64,000 bases of DNA, taken from positions 1 through 64,000 of the forward strand of contig CANLBN010000002.1 in assembly GCA_947488935.1 (NCBI GenBank), given 5' to 3'. Positions within the stretch are counted from its first letter, which is position 1; each line of letters begins with the position of its first letter. The DNA comes from an uncultured Pseudomonadales bacterium (lineage in GTDB: Bacteria > Pseudomonadota > Gammaproteobacteria > Pseudomonadales > Cellvibrionaceae). The notes beneath the pieces are model-generated. The model saw only the letters and a program-made list of their open reading frames with translations, did not search any database and had not been told where the DNA came from. Of this stretch, positions 7,683-17,162 are shown piece after piece. A program made the translations under genes and the position numbers.

Positions 7683-8072
7683 ATGCGCTATATCATTATC
7701 TTACTCGTGTTTATTTCCGTCAGCAGCCATGCTGACCTTGCTGCCTTTGAGTGTAGGGTCGAGTCCTCCTATATTGCTACTAATCAGGGCGTATTGGCCG
7801 ATCAGCCACACTATAAGCATTTGCTAGGTGGGCAGTTTCGTGTCGATAAAAATACAGGTGAACTTACAGGTGTGTTTAAAACCGATGGTATAAAAACACA
7901 GCCATCAATTATTGATTACGGCTCTAGCCAGCAAGCTTTTAAAGTACTTATTCCTTATTACCCAGAAACGACGGTAGATTTTTTGTTAATTAACTCATAT
8001 GTAAGTCATCGACAAAAGCCGTTCACCTTTTTAACATTGGGCGCTATTTTTACGGGTTTATGTATCGATTAA
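7683..8072 (+). CDS. small exported protein, unknown function
   Basis: 129 residues. The N-terminus MRYIIILLVFISVSSHA is a typical Sec signal peptide with likely cleavage after SHA, so the mature protein of about 112 residues is periplasmic or outer. It contains one Cys near the start of the mature part (AFECRVES) and one close to the end (GLCID), which could form a disulfide. No domain is recognised. The ribosome site is weak. The gene stands alone between the tRNA terminator and the next gene. Confidence 0.6.
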   Translation: MRYIIILLVFISVSSHADLAAFECRVESSYIATNQGVLADQPHYKHLLGGQFRVDKNTGELTGVFKTDGIKTQPSIIDYGSSQQAFKVLIPYYPETTVDFLLINSYVSHRQKPFTFLTLGAIFTGLCID

Positions 8073-8201
8073 ATAATAAAAAACGTGATTGCTTAATTAA
8101 GTGCTCATCGAGTAGATTTATCTTTTAAATAAAACCGTATAATGTGGCTGCTTAAGCGTTGCTATTTCAATATCCATTAATTTATAACCAATGAGGTAAG
8201 A

Positions 8202-8558
8202 ATGTCTGATTCCATTTTGGCTAATACTGCATTAGCACAGCTCGGTTTGGCTGAGATAGGAGTACTCGTGTTTATAACCGTTTATTTCTTTAGTGGCTTG
8301 GCGCTAATGTTTTGTATACAAAAGCCAGTTAATTTACTGATTGCAAGCGAGCCCGATGAATATAAACATGCTATTGGTGATGTGTTTTCTATTATGACTT
8401 GGAAGGCGATTCCTTTTGCTTATTACCTAGCCTCTGGCAACTATGCAAAACGTATTCAGTCACAAGAAATTATCGAGCAATTTACAATTTCAATGTGGAT
8501 TGCTCGTGTGCAGCTATTTTGCCTAGTGGCTTTTTGTATTTGTTTATTTAGTCGCTAG
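8202..8558 (+). CDS. small integral membrane protein, unknown function
   Basis: 118 residues. An ATG follows an AGGTAA-type ribosome site. A first hydrophobic helix lies at about residues 21-40 and another at about 98-116, with a shorter hydrophobic stretch near the centre (SIMTWKAIPFAYYLASG). There are no catalytic motifs. It is monocistronic as far as can be seen. No family recognised. Confidence 0.65.
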   Translation: MSDSILANTALAQLGLAEIGVLVFITVYFFSGLALMFCIQKPVNLLIASEPDEYKHAIGDVFSIMTWKAIPFAYYLASGNYAKRIQSQEIIEQFTISMWIARVQLFCLVAFCICLFSR

Positions 8559-8647
8559 CGATTTATTTTACTATTAAATAATTTGGGCTTTAGGTAGGTA
8601 TTGTAACGTCAAACCTAGGGTGTAAAAACAAATTAAGGTACTAACCA

Positions 8648-8935
8648 ATGTATGCTGTCCTTGTAAGATTTGAAGTAAAGCCGGGTTCTGAAGATCAATT
8701 TAAACCATTGATGCTTAAGCAGGCAGAGAATAGTCTTAAGCTAGAGCCTGAGTGCCATTATTTTGATGTCAGCCAAGACGACGAAGCCCCTCATTTCTTT
8801 TATCTCTATGAACTGTATACCCATCGAGATGCTTTTGATGAACACTTAGAAAGCAATCACTTTTTAACCTTTATCGAGGCTGTTAGCGATATATTAGTTG
8901 ATAAGATGATTCTTACTGGCAATCGTATTAATTAA
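8648..8935 (+). CDS. ABM-domain protein (putative quinol monooxygenase type)
   Basis: 95 residues covering a single antibiotic-biosynthesis-monooxygenase ferredoxin-like fold. The opening strand MYAVLVRFEVKPG, the segment ECHYFDVSQDD and the ending HLESNHFLTF (with the conserved H...S.HF) are typical of the YgiN/ABM family. Members are small dimeric proteins that either oxidise quinols or act as ligand-binding stress proteins; the substrate cannot be told from sequence. The gene is alone, with no flavin or cofactor gene nearby. Confidence 0.8.
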   Translation: MYAVLVRFEVKPGSEDQFKPLMLKQAENSLKLEPECHYFDVSQDDEAPHFFYLYELYTHRDAFDEHLESNHFLTFIEAVSDILVDKMILTGNRIN

Positions 8936-9104
8936 GCTTCTTTGTTGTACTATTTAGGCACTCCTTAATTGAGTGCGTTTCTATATGGGGTCAACATAGG
9001 TGCGATAGTAAAGTGAATTGTTGCGCTTATTTATTTTGCTAACAAAATAAGGTAGGGTTATTTTACCGTTTATGAGTAGTACAATAATATAACAGGGCTT
9101 TAGC

Positions 9105-9572
9105 ATGACCGATCAATCCATAGACAAAGAGCATACAGATGGCTCCCAAAAAACAACGAGTAGTTCGAGAGTTGGTGCTTGTCTTTGTGGGCAGGTAAGC
9201 TACGAGATCAAAGATGATATGGGTATTTTCCAGTATTGCCATTGTTCGCGCTGTCGAAAATTTACGGGTAGTGCGCATGCCTCCAATTTATTTGTAAAGC
9301 CAAGCGATTTTACATGGCTTACGGGTAGTGAGCTTGTAGGTCGTTACAACCCGCCCGATACCAAGTATTTTGCGACTGCTTTTTGTCAGGTCTGTGGTAG
9401 CTCCTTACCATGGGACAGTAAAGGCGGCAAAGTTATTGTTATTCCTGCTGGTACATTAACTCAAGACCCACAAGTTAAACCCCAATGGAATGTGTTTTGC
9501 GATTCTAAAGCGCCTTGGTATATTAACCCCGACGAGCTACCGCAGCATCAACAGTTACCTCCTCGAAAGTAA
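9105..9572 (+). CDS. GFA/CENP-V family zinc protein
   Basis: 155 residues. The zinc-binding Cys pattern of the glutathione-dependent formaldehyde-activating (GFA) family is complete: ACLCGQVSYE, then YCHCSRCRKFTGSAH, then CQVCGSSLPW. The founding member was reported to help formation of S-hydroxymethylglutathione from formaldehyde; most paralogues have no proven reaction, so a formaldehyde role is not established here. The first ~25 residues, rich in Ser/Thr, are an unusual extension before the domain. The gene is single, followed about 110 bp later by the AAA ATPase. Confidence 0.85.
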   Translation: MTDQSIDKEHTDGSQKTTSSSRVGACLCGQVSYEIKDDMGIFQYCHCSRCRKFTGSAHASNLFVKPSDFTWLTGSELVGRYNPPDTKYFATAFCQVCGSSLPWDSKGGKVIVIPAGTLTQDPQVKPQWNVFCDSKAPWYINPDELPQHQQLPPRK

Positions 9573-9682
9573 GAGCGTCAAAGTAGGTCTTTTCTCTACA
9601 GAGAATTTTCCTAGGCTTGCCTACGAGTTTTATAATAATAATGTTTATTCCTATGAGTAAAGAATAAATAAGGAACCACCGA

Positions 9683-11152
9683 ATGGAAGAGTTGCGCGAT
9701 ATAGAATTAATGGTTAAAAAAGGCGTATCGTTAATTGCGATAGAGTCTTATGAAGAACCTCGTGTACTCGAACTGTGCACCCGCTTAGCCGTAAAAACAT
9801 ACAGAACGTTGCACCGCTGGACGAGCACCGATGGCCTTGTTAAAAATGCATCCACGCATTTAGTGACGTCCCCTCAGTTTCAAAAGCCCGATGAGCTGCT
9901 CACTTCTATTCGCCAACGTAGTGAGGTGGGTATTTATGTATTGTGTGATTTTCACAGCTACTTTGATGAGCCAAACGTTGTTCGCGCTTTAAAAGATATT
10001 GTATTGTACGGTGCAGAGGGTGTGACGATTATACTAACGAGTCATCAGCTACGGCTACCACTCGAGATTCAGCGTTATGGCTCACACTTTACATTGAGCT
10101 TTCCTTCTGAGGAAAAAATACGACAAATTATTTTAGAAGAAGCCGGTGCTTGGCAAAAAAGCAATAATGGTCGCCAAGTTAAAACCGACAGCAAAACACT
10201 TGATCTACTAGTGAGTAATCTTCGTGGGCTTACGGAGAGTGATGTTAAACATTTGGTGCGTGGCGCGATTGTGGTTGATGGTGCTATAACCACGAGTGAT
10301 TTATCGGAAGTGAATAAGTCGAAATTTGAGCTAATGAATATGAATAATATTCTCAGTTATGAATACGATACCACGCGCTTTGCCGATGTTGGTGGTTTAC
10401 AGGGTTTAAAAAATTGGTTAGCTGAGCGTAAAGATAGCTTTGTTAATGGGGATAATAAGCTTGATAACCCAAAAGGTTTAATGCTACTTGGTGTGCAAGG
10501 TGGCGGTAAAAGTTTGGCTGCTAAAGCGATTGCAGGGCTTTGGCATGTGCCGCTATTACGCTTAGATATGGCCGCTTTGTATAATAAATACCATGGTGAG
10601 ACTGAGCGTAATTTACGCGAGACATTACAGCTTGCCGATAACGTAGCCCCCTGTGTTTTATGGATGGATGAGATAGAAAAATCATTAGGGCAGTCCGATA
10701 ACGAAGGTATTGCGCAGCGTGTATTAGGTACATTGCTCACGTGGATGGCTGAGCGTACAAGCCGTGTTTTTATTGTCGCTACCAGTAATGATATAACGCG
10801 ATTACCTCCCGAGCTTGTCCGTAAAGGGCGTCTGGATGAGATTTTCTTTGTTGACCTACCCAGTGTAAAAGATCGTGCAGGTATTATTGCTATTCACCTT
10901 AAAAAGCGTGAGCTAAAACTCAGTGGCGAAGCAATAAATACTGCGGCCACAGCCACAGAGGGTTTTACCGGTGCAGAGATAGAACAAGCCATTGTCTCTT
11001 CGCTCTATAAAGCACGCGCAAATAAAGAATCGTTTTCGTCGTCTCATTTATTATCGGCTATAGGCTCTACGGTTCCTATTTCTATTACACGTGCGGAATC
11101 TATTAATCACCTACGTGATTGGGCCAGTAATCGGGCGGTACTTGCTAATTAA
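9683..11152 (+). CDS. Ycf46-like AAA+ ATPase
   Basis: 489 residues. The N-terminal half (residues ~1-225) is the inactive ATPase-like domain usual for Ycf46 proteins. The C-terminal AAA+ module has Walker A GVQGGGKS (270-277), Walker [11 protein letters not shown] (about 329-338), a sensor Asn in VATSND and an arginine-finger region [12 protein letters not shown]. The family is conserved in cyanobacteria, plastids and many proteobacteria and has been linked in cyanobacteria to inorganic-carbon use, but its biochemical role is unsettled. A good ribosome site (AAGGAACC) precedes the ATG. It is convergent with the DUF1415 gene 29 bp downstream. Confidence 0.85.
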   Translation: MEELRDIELMVKKGVSLIAIESYEEPRVLELCTRLAVKTYRTLHRWTSTDGLVKNASTHLVTSPQFQKPDELLTSIRQRSEVGIYVLCDFHSYFDEPNVVRALKDIVLYGAEGVTIILTSHQLRLPLEIQRYGSHFTLSFPSEEKIRQIILEEAGAWQKSNNGRQVKTDSKTLDLLVSNLRGLTESDVKHLVRGAIVVDGAITTSDLSEVNKSKFELMNMNNILSYEYDTTRFADVGGLQGLKNWLAERKDSFVNGDNKLDNPKGLMLLGVQGGGKSLAAKAIAGLWHVPLLRLDMAALYNKYHGETERNLRETLQLADNVAPCVLWMDEIEKSLGQSDNEGIAQRVLGTLLTWMAERTSRVFIVATSNDITRLPPELVRKGRLDEIFFVDLPSVKDRAGIIAIHLKKRELKLSGEAINTAATATEGFTGAEIEQAIVSSLYKARANKESFSSSHLLSAIGSTVPISITRAESINHLRDWASNRAVLAN

Positions 11153-11181
11153 GGCTGCTACAATATTCTAGCAGGGTGATC

Positions 11182-11727
11182 TCAAGGGTTTTTATAAAGA
11201 TACGCAAAATACTTCTTCTTATCATCACTACTCATATTTTGCATAGTCTTGATATTTTTTTGCGGTATATTCTCTGGCTCTGGATATTTTTCTAATATTT
11301 TGGATAAAGACTCTTCCCGTAATAGATGCAAAATAGGAAGAGGCGCCCGGTTAGTTAAATTTTGCGGGTCGTCATATTCGCAGCCACTAAATTGATAGTG
11401 TGGATGAAAGTTAGCTAATTGATAAATTCCTTGCCAACCATTACTTTTTAAAGTGCTATCTGCCCAGTCTAAAAATTGATAAAAATCAAAAAAGTCCTCA
11501 AACAAGTGTGGGCAAACAATCAGTGTTGTTTCAATACTTTTATCATTATCTAGCTCCTCGCACCCGTTAATTAAGTCTACTATTAGTTCTTCTTCGGTTA
11601 TTGCTTGGCTAACAGTTATTTTAATTTCTTGTTTTTGAAAAGGAGCTTTAGCAAAAGGGCAAAGTTGTAGGCCAATCACAACATCTTGCATCCACTTTGT
11701 AACCGCTTGTTCAATTTCTAGAGGCAT
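11182..11727 (-). CDS. DUF1415 family protein
   Basis: 181 residues. The start (MPLEIEQAVTKWMQDVVIGL then QLCPFAKAP) and the central FDFYQFLDWAD and YQLANFHPHYQF blocks match the DUF1415 family, common in gammaproteobacteria and of unknown function. The single conserved Cys in GLQLCPFA, followed by Pro, is a striking invariant and could be functional. There is no signal peptide and no membrane segment. The 272-bp region between its start and the next gene contains the divergent promoters and no other visible gene. Confidence 0.85.
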   Translation of the reverse strand: MPLEIEQAVTKWMQDVVIGLQLCPFAKAPFQKQEIKITVSQAITEEELIVDLINGCEELDNDKSIETTLIVCPHLFEDFFDFYQFLDWADSTLKSNGWQGIYQLANFHPHYQFSGCEYDDPQNLTNRAPLPILHLLREESLSKILEKYPEPENIPQKNIKTMQNMSSDDKKKYFAYLYKNP

Positions 11728-11999
11728 ATTATTTGTATGTTTGTAAATGAGGTGGTTTTACTCGTTAAAAAGCTTCGGGCTTGTCCTGAGGCTCTTTAAG
11801 CGTACGGGTGTAAATGACTACTGATTATAATCCTTTTGATACTGAGTGTATGAGAATATTTTATGGATATTTGGTGGTACGCATAGTATTAGTAGTGTGA
11901 AACATGCAAATAATGTGGAAGCATAGCTGTCGAGCTGATGTAAATAGTATAAATAGGTTATAGTTTGGGCGATCACACTGAGTTTAATCGATAGAGTTT

Positions 12000-13490
12000 A
12001 TGACACTAAATATCCGATATAAGTTAATTATTGCGTTTTCTGCACTTGCCTTAGGGATTACACTCATTTCTTTTTTAGCAATGTTGTTTTCATTCCGAGC
12101 AGGCTTTTTACAATACTTAAATGATATCCGGCATACATCTCTAGAGAATGTAAAAGAGACGCTGCTTGATGAAGTGGCTACAGATGCTCAATGGCATGAG
12201 TTAGTGAGTGACAAACGGCTTTGGCTAGAGATTATTCAGAAAAGCAGGCAAAATCGCCCACTTTTTTTACCGCCGGCTCTTAAGAAAAAAGACCTGCATC
12301 GCCATCGTTATTCTGAACACGAGAATAGTGATGCGATAAATAGGCCTCGGTTACGTCACCTACGGCCACCTCCTTACGTGTTACTCAATGCAGATAAAGA
12401 GTTTATCTATTCCCCAGCAGGCAAAACAGTATCGGTTAATGATTTGTTGCTAAGTGATGTAGCCATTAATGAACGTCTACATGGTTATATAGGTATTGTT
12501 AAGCTAAAAGATATTAGTAATAGAGCCGATAAGTTCTTTGTAATAAAACAAACAGAATATTTTATTGGTATTGCTGTTATTGCTTGTCTGTTTGCGGTTT
12601 TGGTGGCTTTTTTGGTGGCAGGACGCATGTCAGCACCTATCCAAAAATTAGTCTTTGCCATGAACCGTTTAATGTTGCGCGACTATAACAATCACATTAA
12701 TTATAAAGCTAATGACGAGATTGGCAGCCTTGTACAATCTTTTAATCAGTTATCAACGTCTTTAGACGATCATCAGCAATCGCAACAGCGTTGGATAGCA
12801 GACATCTCTCATGAGTTACGTACACCATTATCCACATTAAAAGCAGAGCTCGAAGCTATGCAAGATGGTGTTAGAGAAATCTCTATGAAGAGAATAAATT
12901 CACTCCACGACGATATAATAAGGCTACAAAAACTTGTGGACGACTTACATAAATTAGCCTTATCGGATTCTGGGGCGCTGACTTATCAGTTTACTTCTGT
13001 ATCGATACCCAATTTGTTGCAAGATGTTTTTGAACATCACGAAATAGAATTAGAGTCCCGCGGTTTAAGCTATGAGCTGAGCTACCTGCCCAAGCTCAGT
13101 AATATATCTGTTTATGCCGATATTGATAGACTATACCAATTGTTTGAAAACCTCTTACAAAATAGTATGCGTTATACCAGTAGAGGTGGGCAGATATTAA
13201 TAAGGGTTGATGCCTCTGCAACCGATACCATCACAATAGAATGGGAAGACAGTAGTCCTGGCGTTTCAAGCGACTCATTGCATCATTTATTTAAACGTTT
13301 ATATCGAGCAGAAAAATCTAGAAATAGAGAAAAAGGGGGCAGTGGGTTGGGCTTGTCAATATGTAAGGCAATCGTAGATGCTCATTCAGGTAGTATCAGC
13401 GCCCATAATTCGAGCTTGGGAGGGTTAAGAATTACAGTTTTATTACCTAAATCAAAAGTAGGAAATGAATCTATAGGCGAAGCTAAATGA
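12000..13490 (+). CDS. sensor histidine kinase (BaeS-like)
   Basis: 496 residues. Transmembrane helices lie at about 10-32 and 187-208, flanking a periplasmic sensor of about 150 residues that contains a basic, His/Arg-rich stretch (about 95-124, for example LHRHRYSEH). HAMP follows (about 209-261), then the phospho-acceptor box DISHELRTP with His271, and the ATPase domain with the N-box ENLLQNSMRYT, a degenerate G1 box (EDSSPGV) and the G2 box GGSGLGLS. The first base of the response-regulator gene overlaps its end (ATGA). The nearest known type is BaeS, an envelope-stress sensor; a Spy-like gene after the regulator supports that. The signal is unknown. Confidence 0.9.
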   Translation: MTLNIRYKLIIAFSALALGITLISFLAMLFSFRAGFLQYLNDIRHTSLENVKETLLDEVATDAQWHELVSDKRLWLEIIQKSRQNRPLFLPPALKKKDLHRHRYSEHENSDAINRPRLRHLRPPPYVLLNADKEFIYSPAGKTVSVNDLLLSDVAINERLHGYIGIVKLKDISNRADKFFVIKQTEYFIGIAVIACLFAVLVAFLVAGRMSAPIQKLVFAMNRLMLRDYNNHINYKANDEIGSLVQSFNQLSTSLDDHQQSQQRWIADISHELRTPLSTLKAELEAMQDGVREISMKRINSLHDDIIRLQKLVDDLHKLALSDSGALTYQFTSVSIPNLLQDVFEHHEIELESRGLSYELSYLPKLSNISVYADIDRLYQLFENLLQNSMRYTSRGGQILIRVDASATDTITIEWEDSSPGVSSDSLHHLFKRLYRAEKSRNREKGGSGLGLSICKAIVDAHSGSISAHNSSLGGLRITVLLPKSKVGNESIGEAK

Positions 13491-14179
13491 GTAATAAAGT
13501 ATTGGTGGTTGAAGATGAAACCAAGCTGGCCGAATTATTAAGGGACTTTCTAGAGCGATCTGGTTTTTTAGTAAAATTAGTCGCCGATGGCAATGAGGTA
13601 ATGGACGAGATTAACGCTTTTCGGCCCGATGTTTTATTGCTGGATATTATGCTGCCCAATAAAGATGGTGTTTCTCTTTGTAAAGAAATACGTCAATCAT
13701 CTATACACCAGTACCTGCCTATCATTATGCTGACAGCAAAGGTCGACGAAATAGATCTGCTTTTGGGTTTGGAGATTGGTGCAGATGATTATGTGTGTAA
13801 ACCCTATAGCCCAAGAGAAGTCGTAGCAAGGACAAAGGCTTTGATACGTAGGCAAAATTATTGCGAAGACGAGAATCAATCAATGGGCTTGTGCTTAGAT
13901 AACGACAAAATGCAGGCGTATATTAACGGTAAACGATTAGATTTAACGGCAATAGAATATAAGTTGCTAAGCCTAATGTCCCAGTCCCCTGGAAGGATCT
14001 ATTCAAGGTCACAATTAATGAGCGAGATGTACAGCGATTACCGTGTCGTTTCCGAAAGAACAATCGACAGCCACATTAAAAAACTGCGCCACAAAATCGC
14101 TGATGTCAGTAGTAATACCGAAATTATTCACTCGGTTTATGGGGTTGGCTATAAAATGGAATATCTTGAGCTAGATTAA
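13487..14179 (+). CDS. OmpR-family response regulator (BaeR-like)
   Basis: 230 residues. The receiver domain has the acidic pair (VVEDE), phospho-acceptor Asp53 in LLLDIML, the conserved Thr/Ala in MLTAK and Lys in VCKPYSP. The C-terminal winged helix (about 130-228) ends with the typical recognition part RTIDSHIKKLRHKI and VYGVGYKME. It overlaps the kinase gene by 4 bp, so the two are translated together and form a cognate pair. The likely target is the Spy/CpxP-like gene that starts 102 bp downstream. Confidence 0.92.
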   Translation: MSNKVLVVEDETKLAELLRDFLERSGFLVKLVADGNEVMDEINAFRPDVLLLDIMLPNKDGVSLCKEIRQSSIHQYLPIIMLTAKVDEIDLLLGLEIGADDYVCKPYSPREVVARTKALIRRQNYCEDENQSMGLCLDNDKMQAYINGKRLDLTAIEYKLLSLMSQSPGRIYSRSQLMSEMYSDYRVVSERTIDSHIKKLRHKIADVSSNTEIIHSVYGVGYKMEYLELD

Positions 14180-14281
14180 TAAATAGCTATTCTTTCTTAT
14201 TTCTTACACATTTTCCATAATTTCTTTCACTTTTTGACCTTATAGTAAAAGCTCACTTAATTAATATTACTGAGGTCTGTT

Positions 14282-14653
14282 ATGAAAAAGTTGTTAAAGA
14301 AGAGATACATCATCACCGCTTTACTTGTGGCCACTATTTCTGTGTCGTCTCTTGTGATGGCGCATAAAATGAAGCAACCAAACTTTGAGAGATTGGCGGA
14401 TAAACTAGAGTTATCAGTGGAGCAGACGCCCGAATTTATTGCAGTGATGGATGCGCATCATGAAAAACGTCAAGAGTTTAAGCAAGCCCAACGAGATATG
14501 CGAAAAAAACAAATGGAGGTGTACCAACAGCAAGTATTATCAGACTTGTCAGCAGTACTCGATGCAAAGCAGCTATCTGCATTTGAACAGCATATGCAAA
14601 AGCGCAAGGCAAAGTTTGAAGAAAGACGAAAAAAATATCAAAAGGAGAACTAA
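14282..14653 (+). CDS. Spy/CpxP-like small periplasmic protein
   Basis: 123 residues. A basic N-terminus and hydrophobic stretch (to about residue 27, ending SSLVMA) form a signal peptide. The mature part is helical and charged, with the pattern LADKLELSVEQTPEF then HHEKRQEFK, and ends with AVLDAKQLSAFEQHMQKRK, which resembles the LTxxQ repeats of Spy/CpxP periplasmic chaperones and metal-stress proteins. The family assignment rests on size, helicity, export and position behind a BaeSR-type system. It may feed back on the kinase. A strong terminator follows. Confidence 0.7.
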   Translation: MKKLLKKRYIITALLVATISVSSLVMAHKMKQPNFERLADKLELSVEQTPEFIAVMDAHHEKRQEFKQAQRDMRKKQMEVYQQQVLSDLSAVLDAKQLSAFEQHMQKRKAKFEERRKKYQKEN

Positions 14654-14682
14654 AAAGCACCGCTAAATTAGCCCTTATCAAT

Positions 14683-14708
14683 AAAAAAGCCTCTTATGAG
14701 GCTTTTTT
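14683..14708. terminator. bidirectional intrinsic terminator
   Basis: A perfect 11-bp stem AAAAAAGCCTC / GAGGCTTTTTT with a TTAT loop serves the Spy-like gene on the plus strand. On the minus strand it overlaps the last codons of the LysR gene, whose TAA stop (14694-14696) lies in the loop. Confidence 0.9.
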
Positions 14709-15599
14709 ATTGTGCGCTTCGGGCTGGGTTTGTAAATGTCTCAGCATTGCTCTCGCTGAATTAGATAAGGTTCTCTCTTGGTGATGAATACAACCTAATT
14801 GCCTTGTGAGTTTTAAATTAGACACCTTAAGCGAAGTAATGCTTTTACTGAGTAATGTTTCTGGTAGCACGCTCCAGCCCAAGCCAACAGTGATCATCAT
14901 TTTAATTGCATCTAAATGGTTAGTGGTTGTCGATATATTCAACACCTGATTTTCGCGTGTAAATAATTGCTGGATTAACTCCGTTGTATAGGTGTTTCTA
15001 TCGGGTAATATGGCGGGATAATCAGCTAGGTCGGTCAATTTAATACATTTTTTTGCACTTAAAGGGTGTTTATTGTTGGCAATAAATACCATTGGGTCTT
15101 GCCATAAATGGTGGTGTTGTATGTTATCAACTCCATTACTTAGCATAGAGTCTGGCAGAGTAATTAGAGCCAGCTCAAAGTCGCCTTGCAAAATTGCCTG
15201 TGTTGCCTGTTCAGAATCAATAAAGGTTAGTTGTAAATGAACATCGGGGTATTGCTCGCTAAAGGATTTTAAAAAGGGTGGGAGTCGATGGAGGCCAATA
15301 TGATGGCTAGTGGCGATACGCAATGTACCCGATACACTGCCACGAATATCACTCATAAATTGTTCTGTATCTGCTATCTCTTGCAGTATACGTTTTGCCC
15401 TTGGTACTAATGCAACGCCTGCCTCGGTGAGTTGTACACTCCGCCCAATACGATCAAACAATGGCTGTGTGATTTTTGCCTCTAACAGAGCAATGCGTTT
15501 GCTAATAGCCGACTGGGTTAAGTGCAATTGCTCTGCAGCGGCAGAAAAAGAGCTAAGCTCGGCAACGGTGACAAAGGCTGTGAGTAGTTGGCTATCCAT
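14694..15599 (-). CDS. LysR-family regulator divergent from leuC
   Basis: 301 residues. The N-terminal winged HTH (LLTAFVTVAELSSFSAAAEQ then LHLTQSAISKRIALLE) is typical of LysR proteins, followed by a substrate-binding domain (about 90-290). It is transcribed away from leuC, 128 bp apart, an arrangement that usually means control of the divergent operon; regulation of leucine biosynthesis is inferred. A candidate LysR box lies 16 bp before its start. The final residues (AHNKKAS) are encoded by the terminator stem shared with the convergent Spy-like gene. Confidence 0.88.
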   Translation of the reverse strand: MDSQLLTAFVTVAELSSFSAAAEQLHLTQSAISKRIALLEAKITQPLFDRIGRSVQLTEAGVALVPRAKRILQEIADTEQFMSDIRGSVSGTLRIATSHHIGLHRLPPFLKSFSEQYPDVHLQLTFIDSEQATQAILQGDFELALITLPDSMLSNGVDNIQHHHLWQDPMVFIANNKHPLSAKKCIKLTDLADYPAILPDRNTYTTELIQQLFTRENQVLNISTTTNHLDAIKMMITVGLGWSVLPETLLSKSITSLKVSNLKLTRQLGCIHHQERTLSNSARAMLRHLQTQPEAHNKKAS

Positions 15600-15614
15600 T
15601 GTTTTATTTTATGT

Positions 15615-15629
15615 ATTCCTAAATGGAAT
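15615..15629. promoter_or_regulatory. candidate LysR-type operator (T-N11-A)
   Basis: ATTCCTAAATGGAAT is a 5-bp inverted repeat (ATTCC/GGAAT) with five bases between the arms, containing T-N11-A, the classical LysR box. It sits between the divergent regulator and leuC, close to the regulator start, so both autoregulation and control of leuC are possible. Confidence 0.5.
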
Positions 15630-15651
15630 GTAAATCATTAAAAATATGAAT

Positions 15652-15680
15652 TTGTTTTATGGTTTGTGGGGGCGTACTAT
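15652..15680 (+). promoter_or_regulatory. candidate leuC promoter
   Basis: TTGTTT (15652-15657) and TACTAT (15675-15680) are 17 bases apart and lie 48 bases before the leuC ATG, 23 bp downstream of the LysR box. The match to sigma-70 consensus is partial. Confidence 0.4.
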
Positions 15681-15727
15681 TTGTCCATGTTTTATAACGT
15701 AAATTAAGCAAGTAGGTAGATAAACTG

Positions 15728-17161
15728 ATGGCTGGAAAAACGCTTTACGATAAATTATGGGATGCGCATTTAGTTAAACAGCGCGATGATGGCTCTGCGC
15801 TTATTTATATCGATCGCCATATTGTGCATGAAGTCACAAGCCCGCAGGCATTTGAAGGCCTGCGCCTTGCCAATAGGCAAATTTGGCGTGTTGATAGTGT
15901 GTTGGCAACGCCTGATCACAATGTCCCAACTACAGTTAAAGAGCGTGCCTCAGGTGTTGAAGGCATCGAGGACCCTGTCTCGAAAATTCAGGTAAAAACC
16001 CTTGATGATAACTGCGATAGCTTTGGGATTACCGAGTACAAAATTAACGACCGCCGCCAAGGTATTGTGCATGTTATTGGGCCTGAGTCCGGTGCTTGCC
16101 TACCCGGTATGACGGTTGTTTGTGGTGATTCTCATACCGCTACTAATGGTGCTTTGGGTGCTTTGGCCCATGGGATTGGCACGAGCGAAGTAGAGCATGT
16201 GTTAGCGACACAGTGTTTAGTCGCCAAAAAAATGAAAAATATGTTGGTCAAAGTCGATGGCAAGCTTGGCAAAGGTATTACACCAAAAGACGTCGTACTT
16301 GCGATTATCGCCAAAATTGGTACTGCTGGCGGTAACGGTTACGCTATTGAATTTGGTGGACAAGTCTTTCGAGATATGTCGATGGAAGGCCGTATGACCG
16401 TATGTAATATGGCCATTGAAGCCGGTGCACGTGCGGGTATGGTGGCTGTCGATGAGACAACAATCAACTATGTTAAAGATCGTGATTTTGCCCCTAGTGC
16501 TGCCCATTGGGATGCGGCAGTTAAAGAGTGGCAAAACTTTGTCAGTGATGACGATGCTGTTTTTGATAGTGTGGTTGAGCTTGATGGCTCTGCAATTAAC
16601 CCACAAGTGAGTTGGGGTACTTCCCCAGAGATGGTGGTCGATGTGAGTGCGGCTGTACCTAATCCAAGCGATGAAGCCGATAGTGTTAAAAAGGCTGGCA
16701 TGGAGCGCGCACTTGTATATATGGGTTTGCAGGCAGGCCAAAAAATTACCGATATTCATCTTGATCGTGTGTTTATAGGCTCCTGTACTAATTCACGTAT
16801 CGAAGATATGCGCGCAGCAGCAGCAGTGGTTAAAGGGCGTACAAAAGCCGCAAGTATTAAAGAGGCGATTGTTGTGCCGGGCTCTGGTCTTGTAAAAGCG
16901 CAAGCCGAGGCTGAGGGTTTGGATAAAATATTTGTCGAGGCAGGGCTTGAATGGCGCGAGCCGGGTTGCTCTATGTGCTTGGCGATGAATGCCGATAAAT
17001 TAGGTGCGGGTGAGCACTGTGCCTCTACCTCTAATCGTAATTTTGAGGGTAGGCAAGGCTATGGTGGCCGCACACATTTGGTGAGCCCCGAGATGGCAGC
17101 GGCAGCGGCAATTGCCGGCCACTTTGTTGATGTCAGACAGTTTGAGTTAGAGGGAGAGTAG
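15728..17161 (+). CDS. leuC: 3-isopropylmalate dehydratase, large subunit
   Basis: 477 residues, near the usual 465-475. LeuC with LeuD isomerises 2-isopropylmalate to 3-isopropylmalate in leucine synthesis, using a [4Fe-4S] cluster. Its three Cys ligands are visible in IGSCTNSR and, near the C-terminus, in GCSMCLAMN; the substrate motifs [12 protein letters not shown] and [12 protein letters not shown] are intact. It is followed after one base by leuD, so the two are co-translated. Regulation by the divergent LysR protein is likely. Confidence 0.98.
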   Translation: MAGKTLYDKLWDAHLVKQRDDGSALIYIDRHIVHEVTSPQAFEGLRLANRQIWRVDSVLATPDHNVPTTVKERASGVEGIEDPVSKIQVKTLDDNCDSFGITEYKINDRRQGIVHVIGPESGACLPGMTVVCGDSHTATNGALGALAHGIGTSEVEHVLATQCLVAKKMKNMLVKVDGKLGKGITPKDVVLAIIAKIGTAGGNGYAIEFGGQVFRDMSMEGRMTVCNMAIEAGARAGMVAVDETTINYVKDRDFAPSAAHWDAAVKEWQNFVSDDDAVFDSVVELDGSAINPQVSWGTSPEMVVDVSAAVPNPSDEADSVKKAGMERALVYMGLQAGQKITDIHLDRVFIGSCTNSRIEDMRAAAAVVKGRTKAASIKEAIVVPGSGLVKAQAEAEGLDKIFVEAGLEWREPGCSMCLAMNADKLGAGEHCASTSNRNFEGRQGYGGRTHLVSPEMAAAAAIAGHFVDVRQFELEGE

Positions 17162-17162
17162 A

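Noticed and set aside
8985..9000. GGGGTCAAC as a third RAYT end
   Set aside because: Only the first seven bases match; the AGATAAGC part is missing.
16217..16759. Long minus-strand frame inside leuC
   Set aside because: Antisense shadow of a well-supported gene; no homology-like motifs and no ribosome site.
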